Assembly: GCA_944326945.1 (NCBI GenBank)
Contig: CALVFY010000007.1
Location: forward strand, 1 to 64,000
Length of the DNA stretch: 64,000 nucleotides
Reading direction: 5' to 3'
From: an uncultured Rikenellaceae bacterium
GTDB taxonomy: Bacteria > Bacteroidota > Bacteroidia > Bacteroidales > Rikenellaceae
How positions within the stretch are numbered: the stretch's first letter is position 1; every line of letters begins with the position of its first letter. This document shows positions 17,541-25,534 of this stretch, piece by piece. The notes below the pieces were generated by a model. It ran no database searches. It saw only the letters and a list, made by a program, of their open reading frames with translations, and had not been told where the DNA came from. The translations under genes and the position numbers were made by a program.

Positions 17541-19352
17541 ATGAAGAAGTTACTTTTGACAGCCTTGATCCTTCTGTCTGGTGTGCCCGGGCAGGCTCAA
17601 TTGATAAAAACCAAATCGTCGAGTATTGTCACGATCGAAGGTAAAAATTATTATGTCCATACAGTCAAAAAGGGGGAGACGGTCTACTCTCTGGCTCGTT
17701 TATATGGGGTTACCGAAGATGAGTTGCTGAAATCAAACCCTCAGGCTGTGGAGGGATTACAACCAGGTCAGGTGCTGAAGATCAGGGTGACCGATATAAA
17801 GCCAAAGTTGAAGCCTAAGAAAATGGCTCGCCTGTTCGACACCCATGTGGTGAATCAAGGTGAGACGGCATATGCCATTTCAAAACGCTATGGTATTTCA
17901 GTCAATACCTTGTTGGAAGATAATCCGGGAATGGATCCTGCCGCACTGTCGATCGGCCAAAAACTAAATATCCGCAAAACGGAACAAGGAGAAACTTCCG
18001 ATTCTCAGATCAATGCCGAATGGAAAGAGTATCGGGATGCCATCAACAGTGTTTCGGACGATTATATCTATCATTTGGTGGCGAAAGGGGAGACAGTCTA
18101 TTCTCTCAGCCGTCAATTTGGTGTCACCCAGGCCGAAATCATGCGCAGCAACGATTTGAGAGATGGACTTAAAACGGGTGCCCTGATCCGTATTCCCAGT
18201 AAAAGCAAAAGACAGACAGAGGTAGTTGGCGAACAAACAGCCGTCGACAGCTCTTCACTTATGCCTGCCACAGAAACCGAATTTACGGCAGAAGATTATG
18301 CTGCGGAGATTCCTTCCCGAACATTTTTACCCGGTGCCACATTGAACGTAGCCCTGATGTTGCCATTCAACAGTGGTCGTCATTTCATGGACTTCTATCA
18401 AGGTGTGCTGCTGGGGTTGGAAGACATAAAAAAGACAGGACAATCGGTAAATCTGTCCGTATATAATACAGGACGTTCAGAACAGGAAGTGGAATCATTG
18501 GTCGAGCGAGAAGATTTTCTCAATAGCGATCTGGTGATCGGTCCTGTTTATGAGGAATGTTTGCCTCCGGTGCTTTCATTCGCACGAAAGAGAGGAATCC
18601 CCGTCGTGTCGCCATTGGCTGAGGTAAAGCACGAACGTAGTGCGTTATTGTATCAAATGTCGCCCGACCCGGCTTGCAAATACGAGAAAATAAAGGATCT
18701 GCTCACAGACGACAAGAATATAGTGATTGTCTCTACCTCGGACAACGACAAAGAGTTCGAAAGCGAAATCACTCCACTGTTGCCGCAAGGAAGTTTTCGA
18801 CGTCTTTCCTATGATAAAAATACGCCGGTGTCGGCCTTGGAAGGAATGATTCGCGACGACAAGAACAATGTATTTATCGTATTGTCCGGCAATGAATACA
18901 CCGTAGATCAAATCCTTGCCCGAATCTCCTCTGTGCAGAACAATCTTGTGGCCAGAAGCATCAAAAATGCTCAGATACAAGTGTTGGGAAGTTCTCGATG
19001 GAGTCGATTCCAGAATATCGACAAGAATCTCTATTTTAAATTGGGACTCTGTTTCGTGACCTCATATCATGCAGACCGAAGCAATCCGGTTGTAAATGCA
19101 TTCGACAAGCGGTATGTGAAAGAATTCGGTGTTCTTCCTTCGCTCTATTCTTACCGGGGTTACGATGCAGCCAAATTATTTGTCGGAGCGGCATCACAAC
19201 CCGGAGAGTTCTTAGACAATGTAAATCAGAGCAGTCAAACGCTCTTGCAGATGCCTTATCATTTCGGACAAGATGGCCAGGGCGAGGTTCAAACAAATGA
19301 TCAGTGGGCTTTTGTACGTTATCTGCCCAACTATACGATTGAGGTTCGTTGA
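17541..19352 (+). CDS. LysM protein with periplasmic-binding-protein-like C-terminal half
   Basis: 603 residues. Signal peptide MKKLLLTALILLSGVPGQAQ, then three LysM domains (about residues 33-81, 100-145 and 180-218; each with a GETxYxxxxxYG-type core such as KKGETVYSLARLYG). The second half, from LNVALMLPFNSGRHFMDFYQ (about 270) onward, has the alternating pattern of type-I periplasmic binding folds, like LppC/LpoA-type or amino-acid-binding proteins. LysM domains bind peptidoglycan, so this is a wall-bound periplasmic or outer-membrane-associated protein; an activator of cell-wall enzymes is a plausible inference. The start follows the promoter at 17509-17516. Confidence 0.87.
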   Translation: MKKLLLTALILLSGVPGQAQLIKTKSSSIVTIEGKNYYVHTVKKGETVYSLARLYGVTEDELLKSNPQAVEGLQPGQVLKIRVTDIKPKLKPKKMARLFDTHVVNQGETAYAISKRYGISVNTLLEDNPGMDPAALSIGQKLNIRKTEQGETSDSQINAEWKEYRDAINSVSDDYIYHLVAKGETVYSLSRQFGVTQAEIMRSNDLRDGLKTGALIRIPSKSKRQTEVVGEQTAVDSSSLMPATETEFTAEDYAAEIPSRTFLPGATLNVALMLPFNSGRHFMDFYQGVLLGLEDIKKTGQSVNLSVYNTGRSEQEVESLVEREDFLNSDLVIGPVYEECLPPVLSFARKRGIPVVSPLAEVKHERSALLYQMSPDPACKYEKIKDLLTDDKNIVIVSTSDNDKEFESEITPLLPQGSFRRLSYDKNTPVSALEGMIRDDKNNVFIVLSGNEYTVDQILARISSVQNNLVARSIKNAQIQVLGSSRWSRFQNIDKNLYFKLGLCFVTSYHADRSNPVVNAFDKRYVKEFGVLPSLYSYRGYDAAKLFVGAASQPGEFLDNVNQSSQTLLQMPYHFGQDGQGEVQTNDQWAFVRYLPNYTIEVR

Positions 19353-19388
19353 CACCACTGAAGATGCCCAGCCGCATAAGATTTGTAA

Positions 19389-20042
19389 TTAAAGCGACTG
19401 GACAATCCGGGGCGTCAGAGGAGTAAAGTCAGAAACAATCAGATCATTGTCCGTAGAAGCTAATTTCTCCTTGGAAAAGGTGGTTGCCATGGCAATAACT
19501 GCCATGCCTGCATTGCGGGCAGCTTGAATACCTGCAAAAGAGTCTTCGATCACGACACATTGCGAGGGAGGGACACCCAACAGTCGCGATGCTGTAAGGA
19601 ATATTTCCGGATCGGGTTTGCAATGGGTGACCATGTCTCCATTGACAATGGCATCGAAACAATCGGCAATATGACATTTTTCCAATACAAAACGGACATT
19701 TGCCGCCATACCCGAAGACCCTACGGCTGTACGGAAACCCTCTTTTTTCAATGCATGCAAAAAAGGAACCAATCCGGGGGTAGGAGTGATCGTCTCTTCA
19801 AAAATCTTTCGGTAGATAGCTTCCTTTTCTTCGGCCAAAGGACGAATCCCTTTCTCTTCGATCAGTTTCTTCGGCAGGAGAATCGGAAATATCTCATCGT
19901 TTCCCATTCCGAAAACACTGAACAGTTTTTCACGGGGAAGATCGATGTCGTATTTTTTACACAAAATTCTGAATGCTTCCATATGTATGTCCCGGTTGTC
20001 CACCAAGACTCCATCCATGTCAAAAATTACTCCGCGTCTCAT
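19389..20042 (-). CDS. HAD-superfamily phosphatase/phosphoglucomutase-like protein
   Basis: 217 residues. HAD subfamily with the beta-PGM/Gph-like cap: FDMDGVLVDNR (nucleophile and acid/base Asp), VGSSGMAANV (motif II), KPDPEIFL (motif III Lys) and VIEDSFAGIQAARNAG (motif IV). The DxDG motif followed by VLVDN is typical of beta-phosphoglucomutase-like and sugar-phosphatase members. The substrate is unknown. Start at 20042 gives the standard motif I at residues 6-16; the longer frame to 20261 overlaps rex antisense. Divergent from rex. Confidence 0.87.
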   Translation of the reverse strand: MRRGVIFDMDGVLVDNRDIHMEAFRILCKKYDIDLPREKLFSVFGMGNDEIFPILLPKKLIEEKGIRPLAEEKEAIYRKIFEETITPTPGLVPFLHALKKEGFRTAVGSSGMAANVRFVLEKCHIADCFDAIVNGDMVTHCKPDPEIFLTASRLLGVPPSQCVVIEDSFAGIQAARNAGMAVIAMATTFSKEKLASTDNDLIVSDFTPLTPRIVQSL

Positions 20043-20062
20043 CAGTTTTTTCCTATTTTCGG

Positions 20063-20070
20063 CAAAGGTA
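20063..20070 (-). promoter_or_regulatory. -7 promoter element of the HAD gene
   Basis: Minus-strand TACCTTTG, 20 nt before the ATG at 20042. Confidence 0.6.
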
Positions 20071-20102
20071 ACGGTTTTGTCCGGAATTGAGCAGATAATG
20101 AT

Positions 20103-20110
20103 TATCTTTG
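20103..20110 (+). promoter_or_regulatory. -7 promoter element of rex
   Basis: TATCTTTG, 22 nt before the rex ATG. No obvious Rex operator palindrome (TTGTGAA-type) was seen around it. Confidence 0.6.
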
Positions 20111-20132
20111 CATAAAATAAACGAAACGGAAG

Positions 20133-20780
20133 ATGGCCAATACACCCAGTAACATTCCAGAAAAGACAATCGAACGACTGAGCGAATATCGTCGCACGTT
20201 GCGTGCCAGCCATGAACAGGGAATCACCCACATATTCTCCCATGTATTGGCAGGTATCCACGGCATTACGGCCGTACAGGTACGACGCGACCTGATGTTG
20301 ATCGGCTTCTCAAGCGACACAAAAAAAGGATACGACGTGGAAGTTCTGATCGATTTTATCTCGTCGATACTTGACAGCCGGACCACACAGCACATTGCCG
20401 TGATCGGTATGGGACATCTGGGTCAGGCTTTGACCAAATATTTCAACGGGAAGAATCTGAAATTGAAAATCGTAGCGGCTTTCGACGTCGATCCGGATAA
20501 AGTGGGACATACGATGGATGATATTCCGTGTTATCACATGGATGAGTTCGAACAACGGGTCCAGGAACACGATATTAATATGGTGATTCTCTCTTCGCCG
20601 ACGAACGTGGCATCGGAACTGGTGGTGCCGATCATCAATGCAGGAATAAAGGGTGTACTCAACTTCACCTCCAAACCGCTCAATTTTCCGCGGGGTATTG
20701 TGATTGAAAATTACGACATCACCACCTTGTTGGAAAAGGTGGCTTATTTGGTTAAGGAAAACGAGGAGAATAATCAGTAA
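20133..20780 (+). CDS. rex: redox-sensing transcriptional repressor Rex
   Basis: 215 residues. N-terminal winged helix (RLSEYRRTLRASHEQGITH; TAVQVRRDLMLIGF recognition region, residues about 50-63) followed by a Rossmann NAD(H) domain with VIGMGHLGQAL (about 90-100) and AFDVDPDKVG (about 116-125). Rex represses fermentation and respiration genes when the NADH/NAD ratio is low. It is slightly longer at the C-terminus than needed for domain swapping. Its TAA overlaps the next gene's ATG (TAATG), so the FAD-synthetase-like gene is co-translated, linking redox sensing with flavin supply. Confidence 0.92.
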   Translation: MANTPSNIPEKTIERLSEYRRTLRASHEQGITHIFSHVLAGIHGITAVQVRRDLMLIGFSSDTKKGYDVEVLIDFISSILDSRTTQHIAVIGMGHLGQALTKYFNGKNLKLKIVAAFDVDPDKVGHTMDDIPCYHMDEFEQRVQEHDINMVILSSPTNVASELVVPIINAGIKGVLNFTSKPLNFPRGIVIENYDITTLLEKVAYLVKENEENNQ

Positions 20781-21532
20781 TGCGCGTTTTTTACGGTTTC
20801 GATACACTTCCCGTACTACGTAATCCGGTGGTTACGGTAGGTTCATACGATGGTGTACATACCGGCCATCGACATCTGCTGGAGCGTATTGTCCGTTTGG
20901 CAAAAGAACAACAAGGAGAGAGTGTGGTTGTCACCTTTTCTCCGCATCCACGTACCGTACTCGGCAATCGAGGCGAACAAGTCGTATTACTCAATTCGCT
21001 CAGGGAGAAGATTTTGCTGATCGAGGCTGTTGGAATCGACGATTTGATCGTGGTAGAGTTTACCAAAGCATTCAGCCAGATCTCCTCGTATGAGTTTGTC
21101 CGGGAGTATTTATTGGGGAAAATCGGTGCAAAAACTCTGGTTGTAGGATATAATCACCATTTCGGCCACAATCAGGAAGGGAATTTCGACTTTTTACGCC
21201 GCTTGCAACAGACCATGAATTTTTCTATCTATGAAATTCCTCGTCAGGAAGTCGATCAAGACAAAGTCAGTTCGACCGTCATACGTCGTTTGATACGGGC
21301 AGGGGAGATGGAAAAGGCGAACCGATTGCTCGGGCATGCTTACACCCTGATCGTGCAGACGGATGAACGTGGGGAGATGGTGCCGGATGATCCCGACAAA
21401 CTGCTTCCTCCTCCCGGAGAGTACTCCGTGACGGTCGATGGCCGGAACGACACGTTGACGGTGGCCGCAGACGGGCGGCTGTCCTTTCGGGAAAGGCCGG
21501 AAGGCGGCGAGATGCTGATCTGTTTTGAATAG
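20780..21532 (+). CDS. FAD synthetase-like protein lacking a normal riboflavin kinase domain
   Basis: 250 residues versus about 305-315 for bifunctional RibF. The nucleotidyltransferase part is complete: GSYDGVHTGHRHLLERI (about residues 21-37), TFSPHPRTVLG (about 53-63), GYNHHFGHNQEGNFDFLR (about 119-136) and VSSTVIRRLIRAGEMEKAN (about 158-176). After GHAYTL (about 180) the expected RFK motif with PTAN is missing; only about 65 residues ending MLICFE remain. It probably adenylylates FMN or a similar substrate but not riboflavin. Coupled to rex by TAATG. A full RibF would be expected elsewhere in the genome. Confidence 0.82.
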   Translation: MRVFYGFDTLPVLRNPVVTVGSYDGVHTGHRHLLERIVRLAKEQQGESVVVTFSPHPRTVLGNRGEQVVLLNSLREKILLIEAVGIDDLIVVEFTKAFSQISSYEFVREYLLGKIGAKTLVVGYNHHFGHNQEGNFDFLRRLQQTMNFSIYEIPRQEVDQDKVSSTVIRRLIRAGEMEKANRLLGHAYTLIVQTDERGEMVPDDPDKLLPPPGEYSVTVDGRNDTLTVAADGRLSFRERPEGGEMLICFE

Positions 21533-21657
21533 TATCCAATTTTCAAAAACGGAGGACGTAATGCAAGCAATACGTCCCCCGCGAATCAATGTCTGCGGCT
21601 TTTCGGGATAGGAAACGAAAGCCGTGCACGAATATCAATGTCGGTATAGGAAAAACT

Positions 21658-23171
21658 TTACCGGGTCATTTTTGCTGAAAGCGTTTTTTGGGGAAGAAAG
21701 GCTCCCGCATCCCTGAGCGAGGTGACGAGCGTCTCTGTATTGAGGTCGTTGGCAGCCTGTCCTGTCTTGATGGACTGCACGGCGGCAGTGCCGGCAGCCT
21801 GTCCCATCATACTGGCAGCAGGCTGTACACGGATCGAGCCGTGCACCCTCAGGTCGCTGGAGGCGCAACGTCCCGCAACCCACAGGTTTTTCCAACCTTT
21901 AGGAACAAGAATGGAATAGGGAATGCCGAAATATTCTCCCGGATTGAGTTTCGCCGTATGCTCGTATTCTTTCAGATAACGATAGAATTCTTTGTCTGAG
22001 GTGTCGTAAGCGTGAATGTCTACCGTTTTATTGAACACTCCGATCTGGTCGGGAAATTCCCTTCGTGCAATATAGTCCTCATAATTGAGCTCGTATTCTC
22101 CTACGATCCGCCGCGACTCGCGCACTCCCATAACCGGTGCTGTGCATACCAGTTCGGCATTTTCACAACCCGGGGCATACTTTTTATAAAATGCGAGGTA
22201 TTCACGTACGATTTTACGCCCTTTCATCATGCCTTCGGTAAGGCTTTTTACGTTTACGGCATTCAGGTCGTACAAATGTCCCCCGTTGAGATATCCCAAT
22301 GTGTCGCTGACCATGCTCATGCCCGGAAGGTGACGATCCTTTTGAGTGAACATGCCTTCGTCGATAGCCTGTTGGAGACGGGGATCGCCCGTATGTACAT
22401 TGCGGTACTTCGACTTGTCCAGATTGGAGAAATAGCTGCAAAGGGTAGCCGGCATGATCCTGGGAGTGTCTTTTCCCGCTTCGCGGTATTCTACTCCGCA
22501 CAGGTCGGACAGGATGGCATCGCCGGTACAGTCGATGAACGTACGGCCTTTCACGAAGCACAATCCTTCGACGTTCTGAATGATAAGACCATTGACAAAT
22601 CCGTGCGACGGTTCGGCATCCGCATCGATTACTTTCGTGAAAAAGCGTACTTCAACGCCTGCTTCCTCTACCAGTTCATCCAATACGAGTTTGTATCCCT
22701 CTGCCTGGAAAGGGGTCCAGTGCATGTACTTTTTTGTGAAAATTTCAGGCTTCTCCCTCGGCGAGAGGAAGCCTCGGTCGTAGAGTTTGAATACGATTGC
22801 GCGCATGATCCCTCCGACCAACATCTCTTTTCCGTTGGCAAGAGGATCGAATGCGGAGACCAGGCCTGAAGTGCCCATGCCTCCCAGACATCCCATTGCT
22901 TCGACCAGCAACACTTTGGCTCCCAAGCGTGCCGCAGCCACGGCCGCGCCGACTCCGGCCGGTCCTCATCCCGCTACGATCACGTCATAGCCGGACTGAA
23001 CGGGAATTCGCCGGGAATAACTGTATGAGGCATCTTTTCCGGGAGCGTTTTTTCGTGACCGGCCTTTGTCTTTTTCTCCTGCCAGGGCGGAGATTGCCGG
23101 AAGTCCGGCTGCCGTGGTCAATGCGCCGATTGCCGCGGTCTTCAAAAACTTCTTCGGGTTAGTTTGTCCAT
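21658..23171 (-). pseudogene. Tat-exported FAD-dependent oxidoreductase, inactivated by frameshift and nonsense codon
   Basis: Translation from ATG 23171 gives MDKLTRRSF and then stops; deleting the effect of one missing T in the T5 run (plus A5 at 23144-23148) restores the twin-arginine signal RRSFLKTAAIGALTTAAGL. Further on the dinucleotide-binding loop reads VIVAG-stop-GPAGVGAA: a TGA (22966-22968) replaces the Gly codon GGA. After it the frame is intact to the end: FAD_oxidored-type sequence with GAKVLLVEAMGCLGGMGTSG, FIDCTGDAILSD and RRIVGEYELN. The repaired protein would be 504 residues. Such secreted flavoenzymes often accompany sugar-utilisation loci. Lies alone between the ribF-like gene and guaB. 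Confidence 0.88.
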
Positions 23172-23384
23172 GATTTTTAGGGTGATTGGGGTTTTCGGAA
23201 TCATGTCGTTTTCTCGCGTACCGAAAAACGACAATTTCAAAAATAAAGATAATTTTTGATTTTTGAAAGAGTTTTTCAGGCAGATGGGCCGATGAATGGA
23301 ATGTCGATGAGGAAGTCAAATGTCAACTGTCGAAATCCTGTATAAAAAAGATCCGCCCGTCACTGAATTTCGAGAGAATATTCG

Positions 23385-23392
23385 TATATTTG
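23385..23392 (+). promoter_or_regulatory. -7 promoter element of guaB
   Basis: TATATTTG, 21 nt before the ATG at 23414; this favours that start over 23390, which would lie inside the promoter. Confidence 0.65.
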
Positions 23393-23413
23393 CCCCAATA
23401 TAAAACAATCACT

Positions 23414-24886
23414 ATGTCTTTTCTTACCGATAAAATCCAAACGGAAGGGCTGACGTTCGACGACGTCCTTCTGATCCCTGCCTATTCGGAGGTTTTGCCC
23501 CGTACGGTGGATATTTCATCCCGTTTTTCCCGCAACATTCCCCTCAATACACCGATCGTGTCGGCTGCTATGGATACAGTGACCGAAGCCGCTATGGCAA
23601 TCGCCTTGGCAAGAGAAGGCGGAATCGGAGTGATTCACAAGAATATGTCTATTGCAGCCCAGGCAGCCCAGGTCCGCAAGGTGAAACGTGCCGAAAACGG
23701 TATGATCTACGATCCGATCACGATCGGCAAGGAAAATACCGTGGGTGATGCCCTGCAGCTGATGAAAGAGAATAAAATCGGCGGTATTCCGGTTGTTACC
23801 GAAGACAATACGCTGATCGGTATCGTCACGAATCGAGACTTGCGTTTCCAGCGTGACATGTCTCGTCCGATCGCAGAGGTGATGACCGCCGAAGGCCTGA
23901 TCACCACCCATAATCCCGATTTGCAGAATGCATCGGATATTCTGTTGCAGAACAAGATCGAGAAATTGCCCGTGATCGACGAAAAAGGGAAACTTGTCGG
24001 ATTGTTGACCTATAAAGACATTACGAAGGTACAGGCCAATCCGAATGCCTGCAAGGACAGCAAAGGTCGTCTGCGTGTTGCCGCCGGAGTGGGTGTGACG
24101 GGCGATACGATGGAACGGGTCGCTGCGCTTTATGAAGCTCATGTGGATGCAATTGTGATCGACACGGCTCATGGTCATCACAAGGGTATTGCTGAAGTAT
24201 TGAAGAAAGTAAAAGCCACCTATCCGGACCTGGATGTGGTGGCGGGAAATATTGCCACGGGCGAAGCTGCCAAATTTTTGGTAAAGGCCGGTGCGGATGG
24301 TGTGAAAGTGGGAATCGGTCCGGGTTCGATCTGCACGACTCGTGTGATTGCGGGTATCGGTGTGCCTCAGCTTTCTGCCATCTATGACGTGGCTAAGGCC
24401 ATAAAAGGTAGTGATGTCACCGTGATTGCCGATGGCGGATTGCGTTATTCCGGAGATGTAGTGAAAGCGTTGGCCGCCGGCGGTGATTCGGTAATGGCTG
24501 GGTCTCTGTTCGCGGGTGTAGAGGAGTCTCCCGGCGAAACGATCATCTACAATGGACGTAAATTCAAATCCTATCGTGGAATGGGATCGCTGGAAGCCAT
24601 GCAATGCGGATCGAAGGACCGCTACTTCCAGGATATGGAAGCCGATATCAAGAAGCTGGTACCGGAAGGTATCGCTGCGCGGGTTCCATATAAAGGATCG
24701 CTCAAAGAGGTGGTTTATCAATTGGTCGGTGGTTTGCGAGCGGGTATGGGATATTGTGGCGCACCCAATATCGCCGCGTTGAAAGAGGCTCGTTTTATCC
24801 GCATCACCAATTCCGGAATGCAGGAAAGCCATCCACACGATGTGGCGATCACCCGAGAAGCACCTAATTACAGCCGCGGAGAATAA
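23414..24886 (+). CDS. guaB: inosine-5'-monophosphate dehydrogenase
   Basis: 490 residues, full length. Converts IMP to XMP, the first committed step to GMP. Opening [17 protein letters not shown] is diagnostic; a CBS pair is inserted at about residues 95-205; the catalytic loop [18 protein letters not shown] carries Cys307; the flap near residues 400-430 includes [10 protein letters not shown] and RVPYKGSL. Cytoplasmic tetramer. Ends at a strong terminator before the thioesterase gene. Confidence 0.96.
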   Translation: MSFLTDKIQTEGLTFDDVLLIPAYSEVLPRTVDISSRFSRNIPLNTPIVSAAMDTVTEAAMAIALAREGGIGVIHKNMSIAAQAAQVRKVKRAENGMIYDPITIGKENTVGDALQLMKENKIGGIPVVTEDNTLIGIVTNRDLRFQRDMSRPIAEVMTAEGLITTHNPDLQNASDILLQNKIEKLPVIDEKGKLVGLLTYKDITKVQANPNACKDSKGRLRVAAGVGVTGDTMERVAALYEAHVDAIVIDTAHGHHKGIAEVLKKVKATYPDLDVVAGNIATGEAAKFLVKAGADGVKVGIGPGSICTTRVIAGIGVPQLSAIYDVAKAIKGSDVTVIADGGLRYSGDVVKALAAGGDSVMAGSLFAGVEESPGETIIYNGRKFKSYRGMGSLEAMQCGSKDRYFQDMEADIKKLVPEGIAARVPYKGSLKEVVYQLVGGLRAGMGYCGAPNIAALKEARFIRITNSGMQESHPHDVAITREAPNYSRGE

Positions 24887-24894
24887 AACGAATT

Positions 24895-24920
24895 CGGAGC
24901 GCATTGAGCGCTCCGTTTTT
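24895..24920 (+). terminator. terminator after guaB
   Basis: CGGAGCGC (24895-24902) pairs with GCGCTCCG (24908-24915), followed by five T. The next gene starts 6 nt later, so read-through probably feeds it in part. Confidence 0.85.
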
Positions 24921-24925
24921 ATCAC

Positions 24926-25339
24926 ATGAAAATTATGCTTACTCGAGACATTCAAATCAGAGTGCGGTACAAAGAGACCGATGCCATGGGATTCGTCCAT
25001 CATTCTAACTATGTGAATTATTATGAGGTGGCCCGCACGGAGATGTTGCGTGAATTCGGCACCTCTTACAAGGAACTGGAAGACGAAGGAATCATGATGC
25101 CCGTGATGGAAGTCTCTATGAAATATCTGAAAGCCGCCCATTATGATGATTTGCTGACTGTACGAATTACACTTGTGCAGCTGCCTTTGGTGAAAATGGT
25201 ATTTGATCATGAAGTGTACAATCAGAACGGAGAGTTGCTGAATACGGGTAAAGTAGTTTTGGCATTTATGAATAGTAGGACGCGTCGTGCTTGTCGCGCT
25301 CCAAAATGGTTTGTGGAAATGCTCGAGAAACATATGTAA
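24926..25339 (+). CDS. acyl-CoA thioesterase, 4HBT/hot-dog family (YbgC/FadM type)
   Basis: 137 residues. Hot-dog fold with the catalytic signature VRYKETDAMGFVHHSNYVNYYE as a stretch at about residues 13-34 (Asp18 is the expected catalytic residue), and RTEMLREFG after it. YbgC-type enzymes hydrolyse short acyl-CoAs and often link to phospholipid metabolism or the Tol-Pal system; no tol genes are adjacent. The first Met (24926) lies only 6 nt after the guaB terminator; a start at 24935 (second Met) is also possible. Confidence 0.87.
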   Translation: MKIMLTRDIQIRVRYKETDAMGFVHHSNYVNYYEVARTEMLREFGTSYKELEDEGIMMPVMEVSMKYLKAAHYDDLLTVRITLVQLPLVKMVFDHEVYNQNGELLNTGKVVLAFMNSRTRRACRAPKWFVEMLEKHM

Positions 25340-25356
25340 AAGACATTCTTTTTTCT

Positions 25357-25401
25357 AAAAGAGGAAGAGGCTTGTTCTTTGGGCAGGCCTCTTCCTCTTT
25401 T
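25357..25401 (+). terminator. terminator after the thioesterase gene
   Basis: A 15-bp perfect stem (AAAAGAGGAAGAGGC, 25357-25371, with 25387-25401) closing on a T-rich run. Confidence 0.9.
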
Positions 25402-25534
25402 GTTTGTTCTGACGCAAAAAGAAGAAAGGTTTGAGACGATTCTGTCGGAGAGTGTGTCAAAATGTCACATTTCGTTCGATGGCACATTAATTGATAAAGG
25501 AGGATGTCAGAATAAAATCAAAAAATATATAAAA

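Noticed and set aside
21550..21585. Hairpin GGACGTA...TACGTCC after the FAD-synthetase-like gene
   Set aside because: A possible stem, but no T-run follows and the loop is large; not strong enough to call a terminator.
22966..22968. In-frame TGA as selenocysteine or a recoded codon
   Set aside because: It replaces a Gly of the dinucleotide-binding loop, no SECIS-like hairpin is evident, and the same gene has a second frameshift; a nonsense mutation is simpler.
23516..25333. A 605-codon open frame antisense to guaB and the thioesterase
   Set aside because: Low-complexity His/Arg/Ser-rich translation with no family features; shadow of the strongly supported sense genes.
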